Shown here in pieces: positions 41,581 through 53,099 of a stretch of DNA of 64,000 bases; the stretch's first letter is position 1, and every line of letters begins with the position of its first letter. Source of the DNA: Symsagittifera roscoffensis. Its lineage: Eukaryota > Xenacoelomorpha > Acoela > Convolutidae. Location of the stretch: positions 34,115,955 through 34,179,954 of the forward strand of contig NC_087070.1 of NCBI RefSeq assembly GCF_963678635.1. Reading direction: 5' to 3'. The notes below the pieces were generated by a model. That model was given only the letters and a program-made list of their open reading frames with translations, had not been told where the DNA came from and searched no databases. Made by a program: the position numbers and the translations under genes.

Positions 41581-41773
41581 CTGACCTGGAAGATTAACGG
41601 TTTTAGTAGATTAGCGACGTTATTTAAATGATTAGACGAATCGTGAAGGTCAGAAGATTCTGGAAATTTTAATTTTTTAAAAATTCGAATGATGACGACA
41701 CACAATCTTCCTCCCAAATTTACGTAGTTCGTATTCCTCAAGGTCAAACTTCCAAATATGACCGACTGGCACA
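41581..41773 (-). repeat. Truncated 3' LTR of element B
   Basis: Ends in GACCGACTGGCACA like a complete LTR and shares CCTCCCAAATTTACGTAG with the B 5' LTR (CCTCCCAAAATTACGTAG), where the A LTRs differ. The rest of this LTR is not found left of element A. Confidence 0.75.
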
Positions 41774-42207
41774 TACTCCTTGGACTCAAGATCGATTTCC
41801 TCATCGCGTGTTGCCGCCTGCCAGTGAGTCCCCAGAATACCGAGTGTTGCTAAATATACAGTGCCAGTGGTCATTTACAAAAGTTTGCAGCAGACTTAAG
41901 TTTGTCTACAGCCCAAAATTCACAACCATATATAATTGTCACACTATCGCTGAACAGCAATCAAAATTTTTATATACCCGCACCTTAAATATCCGCTTTT
42001 GAAGCTTATGATTAAAATTGTTTTTGTCCTATCCAATCAGGAAATTGTCATGCAACATTTTGATTTATATAATAACTATAGCATATTAATAAAAATACTT
42101 TGCTTCGTTGAAATTTCTTTTGCGTGACCTCGAATTTCATCCGAGTTCACACTCGAGCCCCTTCCTTTCCCTCTCAAGACTCAAGAAACCAACATTGAGC
42201 TCCCTGC
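41774..42207 (-). other. 3' untranslated region of B
   Basis: Aligned with 19475-19915. Purine-rich CCAAGGAGTA precedes the LTR edge on the minus strand. A short open frame (RDEEIDLESKEYVPVGH) runs across the LTR boundary. Confidence 0.5.
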
Positions 42208-44640
42208 TCACTTCGTATTCCTAACCTTCGAAGTGCTAGGACCCAATGAATTTGACACCGTGATCTGCCTCAGTAGCGGTTCCTCATCATCAGAGCTGAT
42301 AACGATTTCTTCCCATGCTCTCAATTGTTCGAAGGATCTTATCCACTCCTTCTGCTCCTGCAACCTCATTGCCTGATTCGGTAAACCTTTCATTATCAAT
42401 TCCCTGTCCTCCAGTATCAATTTTCTTGCTTTGGTATTATCTCTAGACACCCTAACGACTCTTTTCCAACCTGTTGTGATCGCATTTCGATGGGTCAGCA
42501 GAGATCTGTTGAAGGCTTCCGGACCTATCTCCGACAGGAACTGTCGATATTCCTTTTGGTATTTCACCAAGATAATAACGTCGCTCGAAACTACGGAAAG
42601 AACCTTATGCGGCTCCATACGTACCTGACTTCCATTGGTATGGCGATTACCTTGCATAGAGTCTCAAACAACTCAAGTCTCCTGCTGTAATCTATAGCGT
42701 ATATCGATTCCGCCGCTGGTGTCTTCGACTCCCTATATTTCGTTACATTTTCTTTGATCCATCGTAGCGCCAACATCGTACTTACTACCAAGATGGTCAC
42801 CTTCTGCTGATGATCGGGTAACCCGATTGACCGAATTTCTTCTACATCCCACACTAAACAAAGGTTTGAATGCTCCGGGTACCACATTGTCTGTGGCAAG
42901 CAATGGCATGGGCATTCCCCATGTTTATTTTTTCTATGCTTCGGAGATTGCGTTCTCCCGAGGCTTCCAGCAGAGGCTCTAGTTCCATCATCTTCTCGTG
43001 CGTCATATCATTTTCCTCCGGCGCTGGGACACTACTCATCGGCTTCCCGATGGCATTCTGTCTCTCAAAATCTCAAAATCACTCGTGTTTTCGTCTCCTA
43101 ATTTCAAGAGTTCTTCTCCCCAGATCTCACTCAAGTCATCTCTTTGTGCCCTTGGCACCGTTTCCAGGATCTTCCTCAACAGCCTATGTGAATGATGCGA
43201 CATTCGAGCCAGTCTTACGCACTTGGGTACCGAGAAGGGCTTATCCACTAGTATCCTTTGGCTGGATACCTCCACCATTGCCATGTGCAATGGATAATGG
43301 CTCCCACATACATTGGCCATTACTGATCCCACCAAGGACTTTGCATTTACAGGCAGGCCATAAGCTTCGCTCACGGGAAATCCCATCTCCGCCTCTAGAC
43401 CAATTTTCCACCCTTTGATATGTTTCTGGGTGGTTTGCAACGCCCCCAGCCATGACTCCACGCTTAACGCAGTCACCAAATGGTGTTCAGACTCCAGCAT
43501 CTCCAGTGATTGCAGACTACACATTTTAGAGAAGAACCCCAGCGCCGTTGCTATATTCACTCTAGTGTTCGTATAGCACTCAGCCATTATCTGCACCTCG
43601 CTCTTTTCTCTTTCTGTTATGTCACCAAACCTTAAGACTAGGTCTTCTCTCTGGAAAGATTGTATTCTGACACATGATCGTCCATCATAGGTGTGCCCTC
43701 TGCCTCCGTACATCAAGTCAAGACAGCTACCAGGTTCCAACTTCTTCACTGATCCCAGCTTACTCGTTGCTTCGCCCGACTCTTTACTCTGTGGTAGGAT
43801 CAATTTGTGTATCACGTCCAACGTTCCCAGATCCTCATCTTTTGTTGGTGTTAGCCTCACTCGTTCCGTGACTTCTTCAATCAAGCTCGCATGGGGATGT
43901 GGACACCAGGAAGGTCTCAGCAATTTCCAAACCGTTCCCAAATTCGTAGTCATCATGCCCTTTCCATTCCCCATCCTCAATTCCACTCTTTTGTTCGAGC
44001 GCTGCACTCTTATCACCTTGGGTGTCGCCTCAAGTAGCAGGCCTGGGCTCGGTTTCTCCCTCCCCATTGAATCGATTACAATTATCTTCTCCGTCCAAAA
44101 TTTCAAGATCTCCGTCACCTCGTGACTCCTGTAAGCGCTCGCGGCTTCTGAATTCAAGAAAGGATTGTACGCTATTCCCATCACTTCAGACACGTATTGA
44201 TACTCTCTCTTTTTATTGGGTCTCGAGTAACCCTCAGCCAAGGCTAAGTTGCGATGCTCATCATGCCCCTCTTCAAATTTCTTGTTGAGGAATCTTCGTA
44301 TCTCATCAAGTTTCCCATGATTCTCTAGGGATTGCCTCGAGTCATCCTCCTTCTCGATCCCCGTACTCTGGTACACATTCAGTATGACGGTGGATACCCT
44401 TCTCTCCATGGTTTTGCTCCCCATGGCCTTCTGATGACACACTTGGACGGTGCTATTAGTCATTACGGACATTATCCACCTCAAGAAACAAGTGGCATCT
44501 TTTCTTCTCGCCAGACTCAAACCGGAGTTATCTCTCGCGACGTGTTGTATCGGTGATGCGTTCTCCAAGCTCGCCTGATCGAGCTTTCTCAAGATCTCCC
44601 GCACCTCGAGTTTTGGAGGCATTGAGCCTCTCATTTTCTT
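42208..44640 (-). pseudogene. Accessory ORF3 of element B, with large deletion
   Basis: Continuous with the end of ORF2: KINSWTTQAKKMRGSM reads straight through where copy A has a stop. After about 30 codons the frame jumps (about 44550) to RDNSGLSLARRKDA, skipping roughly 1.8 kb present in A. The 43036-44814 frame then covers the central Cys-containing region. Frame changes near 43040, 42870 and 42620 break the rest. The C-terminus (42657-42208) retains EIVISSDDEEPLL, the same SUMO-interacting-like motif as A. Confidence 0.7.
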
Positions 44641-47600
44641 TGCTTGAGTCGTCCATGAGTTTATCTTGATATCGCAGGTGTGGAAATAGACCGCCGCCGT
44701 ATATCGAATGAACAAGGGGTCCCAGCCATCGGTGAACTCCACTTGCTGTCTCTCTACCGTAGCTCTTGCGAACAGGGATGGGACAACCAGGGAGCTATTC
44801 ATCCCCAGGGTCATTCTCCTGACTGTTGGAAACTCAGGAATGGTTGCGGGTAAGATTTACTTCTCTAGTGTCGCCTCTAGCTGCCTTTTTACTAACTCGA
44901 AGCTCCTTTTCCACGCGGATATTCTCAGGATCTCTTGTCCGTTCGCCGTTAGGGGGTTCAGATTCCAAAACTTGGGATACGTCTCAATGGGGCCTTCACG
45001 TTTACCCCCCATCTTGCACTGCAGTTGCCCACGAAAGTTAAACACCACCAACTCGGGATCTTTCACCTCCCGAAGAGCACTGTATTACTCATCCGTGCCC
45101 TTAGCACCTCTTGTTGACACCAGTTCAGCGCCGTCCCATCCAACACGCTTATTAAGCTCACGTGCACTACTGAATGGCGGTATGCCGCCACTAGAGGGTC
45201 CGGGAAGGCGTACGTCACCGCTGGTCCGTAAATACAAGTTATAACCTACTCTAGTCCCCCGATCACTCCCACTGGGTCAGACCTCATCGTCAGGCATAGA
45301 TCGGTCAGTAGAGGGATACCACCATTCGCCTCCCTCCATTCACCTCTCGTCTTTGGGTTCTTATCCTCACCGGTCATGTGTCGGTTTTGCATCAGAAGAT
45401 ATTCCACCAGTAACGTCTTCAGTCCCGCCGCGCACTTTTACTTGTAAGTGTCTATACTTGAGTGGGTCTTTCCCATCGACAGGGGTTCCCCATATTTCAT
45501 CAACCGATGAAATGACACCAATTCGCCATGAGTCAGGAGCACCAGTGCCAGATACCCATCAATCCGAAGTGTCTCTACACCCCGACTGAACATGTACGCT
45601 GGACCCATGTTAAACAGGTACCATGGGTAAACTAAGTATAAGGCTAGCAAGAGGCCTATGGGCATGCTCAATAGTTCTTGTACAAAGGCCCCGAAAATGG
45701 TCTCTTTCGCAAAAAACACTCCAGCCATGTATTTCTTTTCCCAACAAGGACTCAAGAATTTCAGGATGTCGTGATCTTTCCTCGTCCTCAGCTCACCTTT
45801 CGCATGCTCCCTCCAGAATCCTCCAATGGTGACCTCGTTCGCTGCCGTGACGAAACTAGCCACCGTCATATCCCTACTCTCGGCTACCTCCAACTGTTCC
45901 TCATGAAATGCCTAGATCTGCTTCACGAGAGGTGGGGCACTCTCCCTTGTCTTGTCCGTAGCATTCTCTAGCCTTGGTGTTAGAAACGGCCACCTGCCTC
46001 TCTCTTGTGTTAGTCGATACACCATCGATTCGAGTTGCTTTTCAGTCGCAGCCACATTTTGTCTCTCGTTGCTGGCGGAACTCGTGATGGTCAAGTCCAT
46101 ACCTCGGAACCGTAAGCTGGCTGTCAGGTGACTTATTATTGGGTGGTCATCCGCTATTGTCGGACTGAACTTCAGATGCCTGCTGAGATTCGAGATCTCA
46201 AGTAAGAGGACCTTATCCAGTACAATGAGTATGTCTGCCAATTCATAAAATCCCCTCAATGCGTGGGACACGTCCGCCCACGCCGCCGCCAGTTCTGACT
46301 TCCGAAACCTCAAGTTCGTGGGTTCCAGCTCTCGATTGGGAGCTGCCATCAGGATCTGCCATGCGTTCCCTTCGGCTATTAGGTTCAAAATAGCATACAC
46401 AAACTGCAGAGCAGGGGGCATGCTCGCGTATCCGGGGGACGTCGTGAATGCCACCTTGTCTTGGGTCCAAATCGCGAACTGACATTTTTCCGGCAAAGAA
46501 CGTCTGGATAGCCTCCCAGATTTTCATTGGCGTAGGCTCATCCCCTTTCAGCTGCTCTAGAAGCCCAGCCGCATGCAGGTGATCGTTCATTCCCGCGAAC
46601 AGCAGTAGCTCTGGTTCGCAGGGCATCTCTTACTTTATCGCCACCACCAAGGTCAACATCTGGTTCAAGTCTGCACCTGGCAGCGAGTATACCAGAGTTT
46701 CTGGCCCGAACAACTTGGGAGACGTTCCTTCGAAGTCCGATCCCGTCACGATGATCACTCTCGCGGCTGCTGGATCTGCTGTATCATATACTGCCAGTGT
46801 CTTGGCCAATTGGGCACTGCCGCAGGGTTTCCCATATCTTGGGTCGTCTGCCAATTTCGCACCCTCGTAAGCGGCGTCTGGTAGTTCCATCTCTTTTGGC
46901 TCCAGTAACTTGTCTACCACCCTCAACTGCGCAGGAGTTGCCAATCTGATTCAGGCGATACTTGTTTGGTGCTTGGGGGCTCCACTATGAGTCCTGGACT
47001 CCCCAGCAACTTGAGAGGTCTGAAATTTATCGGTCCCATGACTGATCTCATGGGAATCCCAATCAGATCAGCCGTCTCCATCATTCATGCTCTCGAGAAA
47101 TGCGTTTCGTGGGCCTTTAGCCAGTATACGCACTGGTGCCGACTCAAATCCTCGTGTGACACGTGCTTGAGCCCCAGGACTTCTGCCAACTCCTGTCTGC
47201 ACTCCAGATCCTCCAGGTCCAACTCTTTCACTTTCTCCAGATACAGCGTTCGGCTTGCCTCCGCTGGTTTCTCCACTCTCTTGTTATCTACCACTACCAC
47301 TGAGGACACCACTGAACTTTGGGGCGTTGATGACTTCGCTTCCTCGGCTTCCATTGGCGTGGAACCCGGTAATCTAGTCCGGCTGCTCCTCGAGCTATCT
47401 CTTGAGTTGACTCTCGCTCCCAGCCGACTGGACAGGGGTCTTGTGGCAAGGAAAGGGGGATTTAGGGGTGGACCGAAAGTGAATCGGGCCGTCTCAAGCA
47501 GGTCTGCCTCCAACTCACTTATGTGATGTATCTGCCTGATTATCTCGTTCAGGTTTCGCACTTTCTCGTTCATTTCCATCGCGTATTGGTCGGCCTTCAT

Positions 47601-49128
47601 GTTGTAAGGGCTGGTGCAAACTGTGAGTATGGCGGGATCCATCTGAATCCGCAACTCCTTCAGGATGCCTCTCATTTTATCATGTAGCCTCATGACTTTC
47701 CTCGATTCCCCTCTGGACACGTTATTGGTCCCCATCATCAGAGTCATCATGTACATTTTTTTCATCCCTAACATCTCGAGTGATGCCCACATCTGCGGTG
47801 TTGCGGCTCCAGAGAAACTCAAGACTCCAGTCTGCCAGTGCGACTGGATTCGGGTCAGCACGCGTACCAGGCTGTCCCCTACAATCAGGTGAACTGCACC
47901 CTCCGGTATTCGTGGCTGTGTGTAGTATTCAGCCCAAGACGCGTCATGGAAACAATCCCTTCTCGCCCGCTGCACCGCGTTCCAATCCATGCGGTTGTGC
48001 CTGTGGTATCTGCCATCCGTGTTTTTCTTATAGCTTGCGATCACCACGCTCCTGACCGGTTGCTCCCTCCAAGTAGGGGGTACCTCCACTCTAGCTGGAC
48101 TTTCACGATTTCTTAGCTGTAGCCTCTCATGTAATTCATTAAGACGCGACGAGCTCCCGATCACCTGGCTGCTGCTCGGGGTTGAGCTCGGGGTATATCC
48201 CGGCAGTGCCACGTCCATCAATGGGCGTATCGGTTGCGTCTCCAAACCGCGCAGGGAGGACGCTGATTCGGTTGGTATCCATACTTCCAGTTCCTCGTTT
48301 ATGCGTTCTTGAGCCTTGCGGTCTAAGTTGAATAGTCCCTTCGACCTAGGAGCCTCATCCACCTCCATACGCGACTCCGGCCTTGAGCATGCAACAACTC
48401 GCTCCGTCGTCCTGGTTTTCTTTTCCTTTTGCCTGTCGAGCTCTCATTGTCGCCGCTGGATCCTTTCAAGTTCCGACTTCAAATGCTCGCAATTCGCCGC
48501 GTTCTCTTGCACCCTCGGTTCTTGCTGGTATTCTGCTCTCAACATATCAAGGTCACGCCGCGCCTGGTCTCTCTCAAGGATCGCCTGGTCCCTCTCCAGA
48601 TTCGCTTGATTTCCTTCGAGCTTCGCGCTATCCCGGTCAAGATTTGCTTTATCCTTCTCCCTCTGCGCCCTCTCAAGTTCCCTCTTCAAGTTGCTGAGGT
48701 CAGGATACGTCTCTTCCGTTTGCTGGGCTCTCGTCATAGAAGGTGGCTTGCTTGTGGACTGGCTCGCGGATCTTGCTGATGGTCTGGTCGGCAATGGTAA
48801 TTCTCCCGCGCCGTACTCAGTGTTGTTGCTCAAGCCAGGTTTCCTCGCCAAGTCGAATCCTCTCACCCCTCCATCCACGTTCCATGATAGCCACCTGGTC
48901 TGTTCTTGATTGAATATGCCTTCTGTGGTGTAGCCGACCATCAAGACAGCTTCGGTTGCGGACTCCCTGCACTCACCTTGCTCCTCTAATTGCAGGATGG
49001 CGTTCAACATCACTGCCATCCTCTCGTCCACTTGGGTGAAGTACCAGGTCCCTCAAGCGTCTGTACAACTCATCGAGCGTAGGCCTCTTTACCGCCGCAG
49101 GCATGGATTTCCAAAATCGATCTGCCAT
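44641..49128 (-). pseudogene. Accessory ORF2 of element B, broken
   Basis: Starts MADRFWKSMP at 49128. Coiled coil, SGNH block I (LIVGDSLVRVL) and block III are present, but GTND is GTNN, and a deletion at about 47526/47527 removes about 50 residues including the DGIH block, so the esterase-like site is lost. The second block keeps VTGSDFEG and FAGMNDHL. Frame changes or stops occur near 49030, 48440, 46945, 46628, 46460, 45910, 45437 and 44860. Confidence 0.75.
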
Positions 49129-49667
49129 TTTTACAATTTCTAGATTATCTCGCGTACTAACCAACTTGAGAATTACCGTACCAACTTTAGAAATTCCGCA
49201 CCAACTTGAGTGTTACCGTACCAACTTGAGTGTTACCGTACCAACTCGAGTGTTACCGTACCAACTTGAGTACTTGAGAAATATCTCCTCCAAATATTGC
49301 TGATCGTGAACTTTGTTCAAGACCTTCTATTCTTATTCCAATGAGTGTGTTTGGGTCGTCAACTCAATTTAACAAATCAATCTGAGAGTAAAGTCCACTT
49401 TTTAGACTAAGGTGTTATGTTCCTAACCTAGACGCCCCCATTATTGTAGTTAAAATTTTATCCCTCCATTTGTTTTTCTAAAATAATTCATTGAAAGTTC
49501 TTTAAGAGCATGCAGATTCATTTAATGTTTTAGCACCGTCACTCTTTAAATTATAATTGGCATGCCAATTACGTTAAAATCCATCTACCTGCTCCGAGGT
49601 CCCCATGTACCGTTACTCGAGATCCCCATGTACCCCAAACTCAAGACCTCCGTTGTCCACCCGTAGC
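49129..49667 (-). promoter_or_regulatory. Spacer between pol and ORF2 with 20-base repeats (B)
   Basis: Six head-to-tail 20-base units at 49161-49272, consensus CCAACTTGAGTGTTACCGTA, located just before the ORF2 start, followed by AT-rich non-coding sequence. The unit length and ACTTGAG core match the A spacer, but the rest of the unit differs. Confidence 0.5.
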
Positions 49668-52600
49668 TCAGGCGATACTCAAGTGGTATTTCTTGTGTAG
49701 GTGTACTATTATCTCCGTTTCTGCGAAGACCACGTGTAGGATGGCATATAACTCCCTTGGGCTCAACTTGCCCCTGTTTGGGTCATAAACAGGGATCGAG
49801 ACCTCCACTATCACTCTTTCAATCATGAAATCTCTCAGCCTCGTTAGTGCTAACATCACGTGCTCAGGATCTATCGTGTTCCTTTCATTGACCCTCGTCA
49901 CTAGAAAGCACAGGTATTTGCCTGGGACTTGTGCTACTGATGGTGGAAGCGCGGCCATTCCTCCCAGTCCCGGTCTCTGTCTAAATAGAAACTACACGTT
50001 CTGGTATTCTCTCTTGAAGTCGGCCTCCAGTCTCGATTTGAAGCTCATGTCCGCCGTTATGCAGATCGATCGCGCTAGTCCTGTCTGACAGAATGAAGTC
50101 GCTGTCCGTTATCAGGATGTTCTCCGAGTTCTCATTGGGAATTTCAAATTTCGTTTTGAAATTTCGTCCTATGGTCGGCTCGGCCTCTTCCTCGCCCAGT
50201 TCTAGCCCGTTGGTCTCTCTTACTTCCCTGAGTTTCTTTATCATCAAATTTTTGGTGTGGGTAAGTCCTACCCCCACTCCCCGGACAAAAACATTTATCG
50301 ACGTCCCCGTCGATGATGCTGGGTCTAAATTATCTGGTGGTAATTCGAGCGGCCTGTCGGTTGCCGTCCAACCGAAGAGGGGATCTTCCGTTTTCACGTG
50401 TTGTTCTACTGACACGTCGACCTGCTGGATGCTTTACCCTTCATCTCTTTTGCTCTTGACATCACGCATCCACTCTAGTTTTCTCAAGTTTGTGTTCTCC
50501 CTTCTCTCTATCTCGCTCTGTTCCAGATCTGTTTCTTGTTCTGGTGTGGAGTAGTCTTCCTTCGGGAAGTGTTCGCTGTCGTTGATGATTTGCCATTCAT
50601 CGTCTACCACCAATTCGCCCACACTCAGTAACTCGTCGCCCAATTCATCAGGCCGTATCTTGTCAATCAAGAAGTCATACTCGTACCTATTGTACCTCAT
50701 GCCTGTCCGTTTACGATTACCACTCCTGGTTCCTGCCGTTATCGGTAAGTCTGGTTCCGTCCACTTTGGCACCTCGTCGTGCTCCGAATCGTTCCAGTCT
50801 TCTTCCACAAAGGATTCCGCCTCTGAGTCCGCTTCTATCTTTTCAATATCATCCAAACTCAAGTCCTCGTTGCCATCATTTTTCTCTCTGGTGCCTTTTT
50901 CGTTCACCTCGCAAGCTTGGTTCCACCAATAGGTTCTCGAGTCCCTCCATATTCTGCGGTACGCACCAGTCTTCTGGGGATGGGACATGAGGTTTCAAGT
51001 TTTCATAATGCGCTGCACGCCCCGTACTCAAGCGGTAAAACCGTCCTTGCTGGTGCACTTCCGTTATCATGAACGGTCCTCTCTATTTCTTGAGTAGTTC
51101 CTTTGTATCTTTGGGAGGTATTACATTCTGGAAGACCCAGACGTATTGGCCCACTGCATATGGTTTCGCTTGCAGTATTTTCTCATCGTATTTCTTCCGC
51201 TGCCTCATTTGCGCTTGCGCTGTGCTCCTCCTGCAGAGCTCATTTAGTTGTTGCTGTCCCTTAACCGCTTCTTTCACATAAGCTTGAGGCGACGTCTTTT
51301 TCCTTTCGTATTCTGGGTAAAAGAATGTTAGAGGCATCGCTCTTTCCTGCCCGTCAAAATCATGAAGGGACTGATTCCTGTTGTTGAGTGTTGCGTACTG
51401 TTGTATGCCCCTACCACTTGCGGCAGATATTTGTCCCAGTCTGTCATATATCTTGAGCGGTATACCCTCAGCATGTTTACCGATGTTCTATTCTGTCTCT
51501 CCACTAACCAGTTGGTTTGGGGATGGTAGGTCGTAGAGTGCGCTTGAGCAATATGTGACCTCTTCATCAATTCTTTTGTCAGGTCCCCTACGAATGCTTT
51601 GCCGCTGTCGGACTGAAATGTCATGGGACAACCATACCGTGATATCCAATCTGTTATCAGGTGGTCACAAGTCTCTTCTGCCGAGGCTGTCTGACACGGC
51701 ACCGCTTCTGCCAACTTTGTGAAATGATCTATTATGACCAGTATCTGGTTGTATCCCGATTCTGTCATACAGATCTTCTGATGGTCTATCTGCACAACCT
51801 CGTTAAATTCCGAGCTTTCAACGGACTTGAGTGGGAACTTCATTTTCCTTGGGTCTTTCGTTTGCAGGCATGCCAGGCATGCATTCACCCATCTCTCACA
51901 AGCTTTCCTTAATCCTGACCAGTCAAACCTGTGAAGTTTTCTTTGTTGCACCTTGTCTATCCCCTGGTGTCCCATTTGATCATGCGATCTGAATAACATT
52001 TCCGTTTGATACAACTGTGGCAGTATGATGAGGTTATGCCTGTGTTATATCTTCTCCTCATCTTTTCTCTTGCATGCCACCACCCCATCAGCTGTGTGAT
52101 AGAGTAAGTCTTTTCTGTTTTTGTAGAACTGGCTTAAGATCTTGTAGCTGTCTTCTTCCAGGTCCCCCTTCTCTTTGGACCCAGTCCGGATCCAAGTGGA
52201 GAAGTTACTTGTCATCCTGTCATTCTTTTGGGCCCGTATTAGATCCGACAGCCTATATCTCGCCTTGACGTGTTCCTTTAGTGCCATTATCTGACCATTC
52301 ATTTCTCCAGGGTTGTGGATGTCATCCTTCAGCTTTACGCATACTATCCTGCTCATGATCTTCCTGTCATCTTCTGGCACCAGATTTGTTCTGACATTTG
52401 AGTTGCATGATAGCTCCCTAAACGGTTTCCTTGACACTGCAATTTTCTCAAGTTCTTCACCTCGTCGCAGTTCCTGCTGATCCAAGTTGTACGCTCCCGA
52501 GGAGGGATCCGTCTGTAGCTCAATGTCGCGGTGTCTCATCTTCTCTTCCGCCAGTATCATGCATAGACTTTCTTGGTCATCGCTGCTCTTCTCCGAATCT

Positions 52601-53055
52601 TCATCCCATTACCCATACTCCCCGGACAATTTTTCTTCTTCAGTATCTTCTTCCGCTGTGGGCCACTCGCCGGACTCTTGTTCTAGTCCAAGGTGTTCAG
52701 CCCCTCCTTAAACACCACTTTCTTCTTCCTAACCCGTGTTCGCTCAAGTATGTCATCAGGGATTTTATCAATCAATGACTGCACGACTTCTTTCCCGTCC
52801 GATTTTTTTTATGGAGTCCTCGCCACCACCAGTTTCATTCCTTCTCAATATCGTGACTTCCGGTTCCTCCTTGCCCTTTTCTTTGATCACGGGTTTATCG
52901 TCTGCCAGTTTCTCGAGTAATCTCATCAAGTCTTTATCTATCTGTGCATCTCCCGTTTCTACCTGGTTGAGATCACAGCCTTTTGCCTTGAGCGTCTCCC
53001 TCACGATTTTTAACTTGAGCATTATCCCTATCGGTATCCCCCGGGTCTTCTTCAA
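49668..53055 (-). pseudogene. pol: Integrase and macro-fold domain of element B
   Basis: Fragments in several frames cover the same protein as 29726-33121. The 52014-51328 frame has SHDQMGHQG, VQIDHQKIC, FQSDSGKAFVG (Asn to Ser after the second Asp) and NWLVERQNRTS with the catalytic Glu. A TAG replaces the Trp of the GPY/F tail at 51083-51081. In the macro region a four-base duplication (GATCGATCG near 50065) shifts the frame; the rest, PGKYLCFLVTRVN to HLHKKYHLSIA, lies at 49958-49668. Confidence 0.8.
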
Positions 53056-53099
53056 GATTGTTTTCCCTGGCGCCTCCTTTGGTAGTTCGGGGTGATCTT

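Noticed and set aside
41581..41773. Tandem LTR duplication within a single element
   Set aside because: The segment matches the B-type LTR better than the A LTR next to it, so it is a remnant of B rather than a duplication in A.
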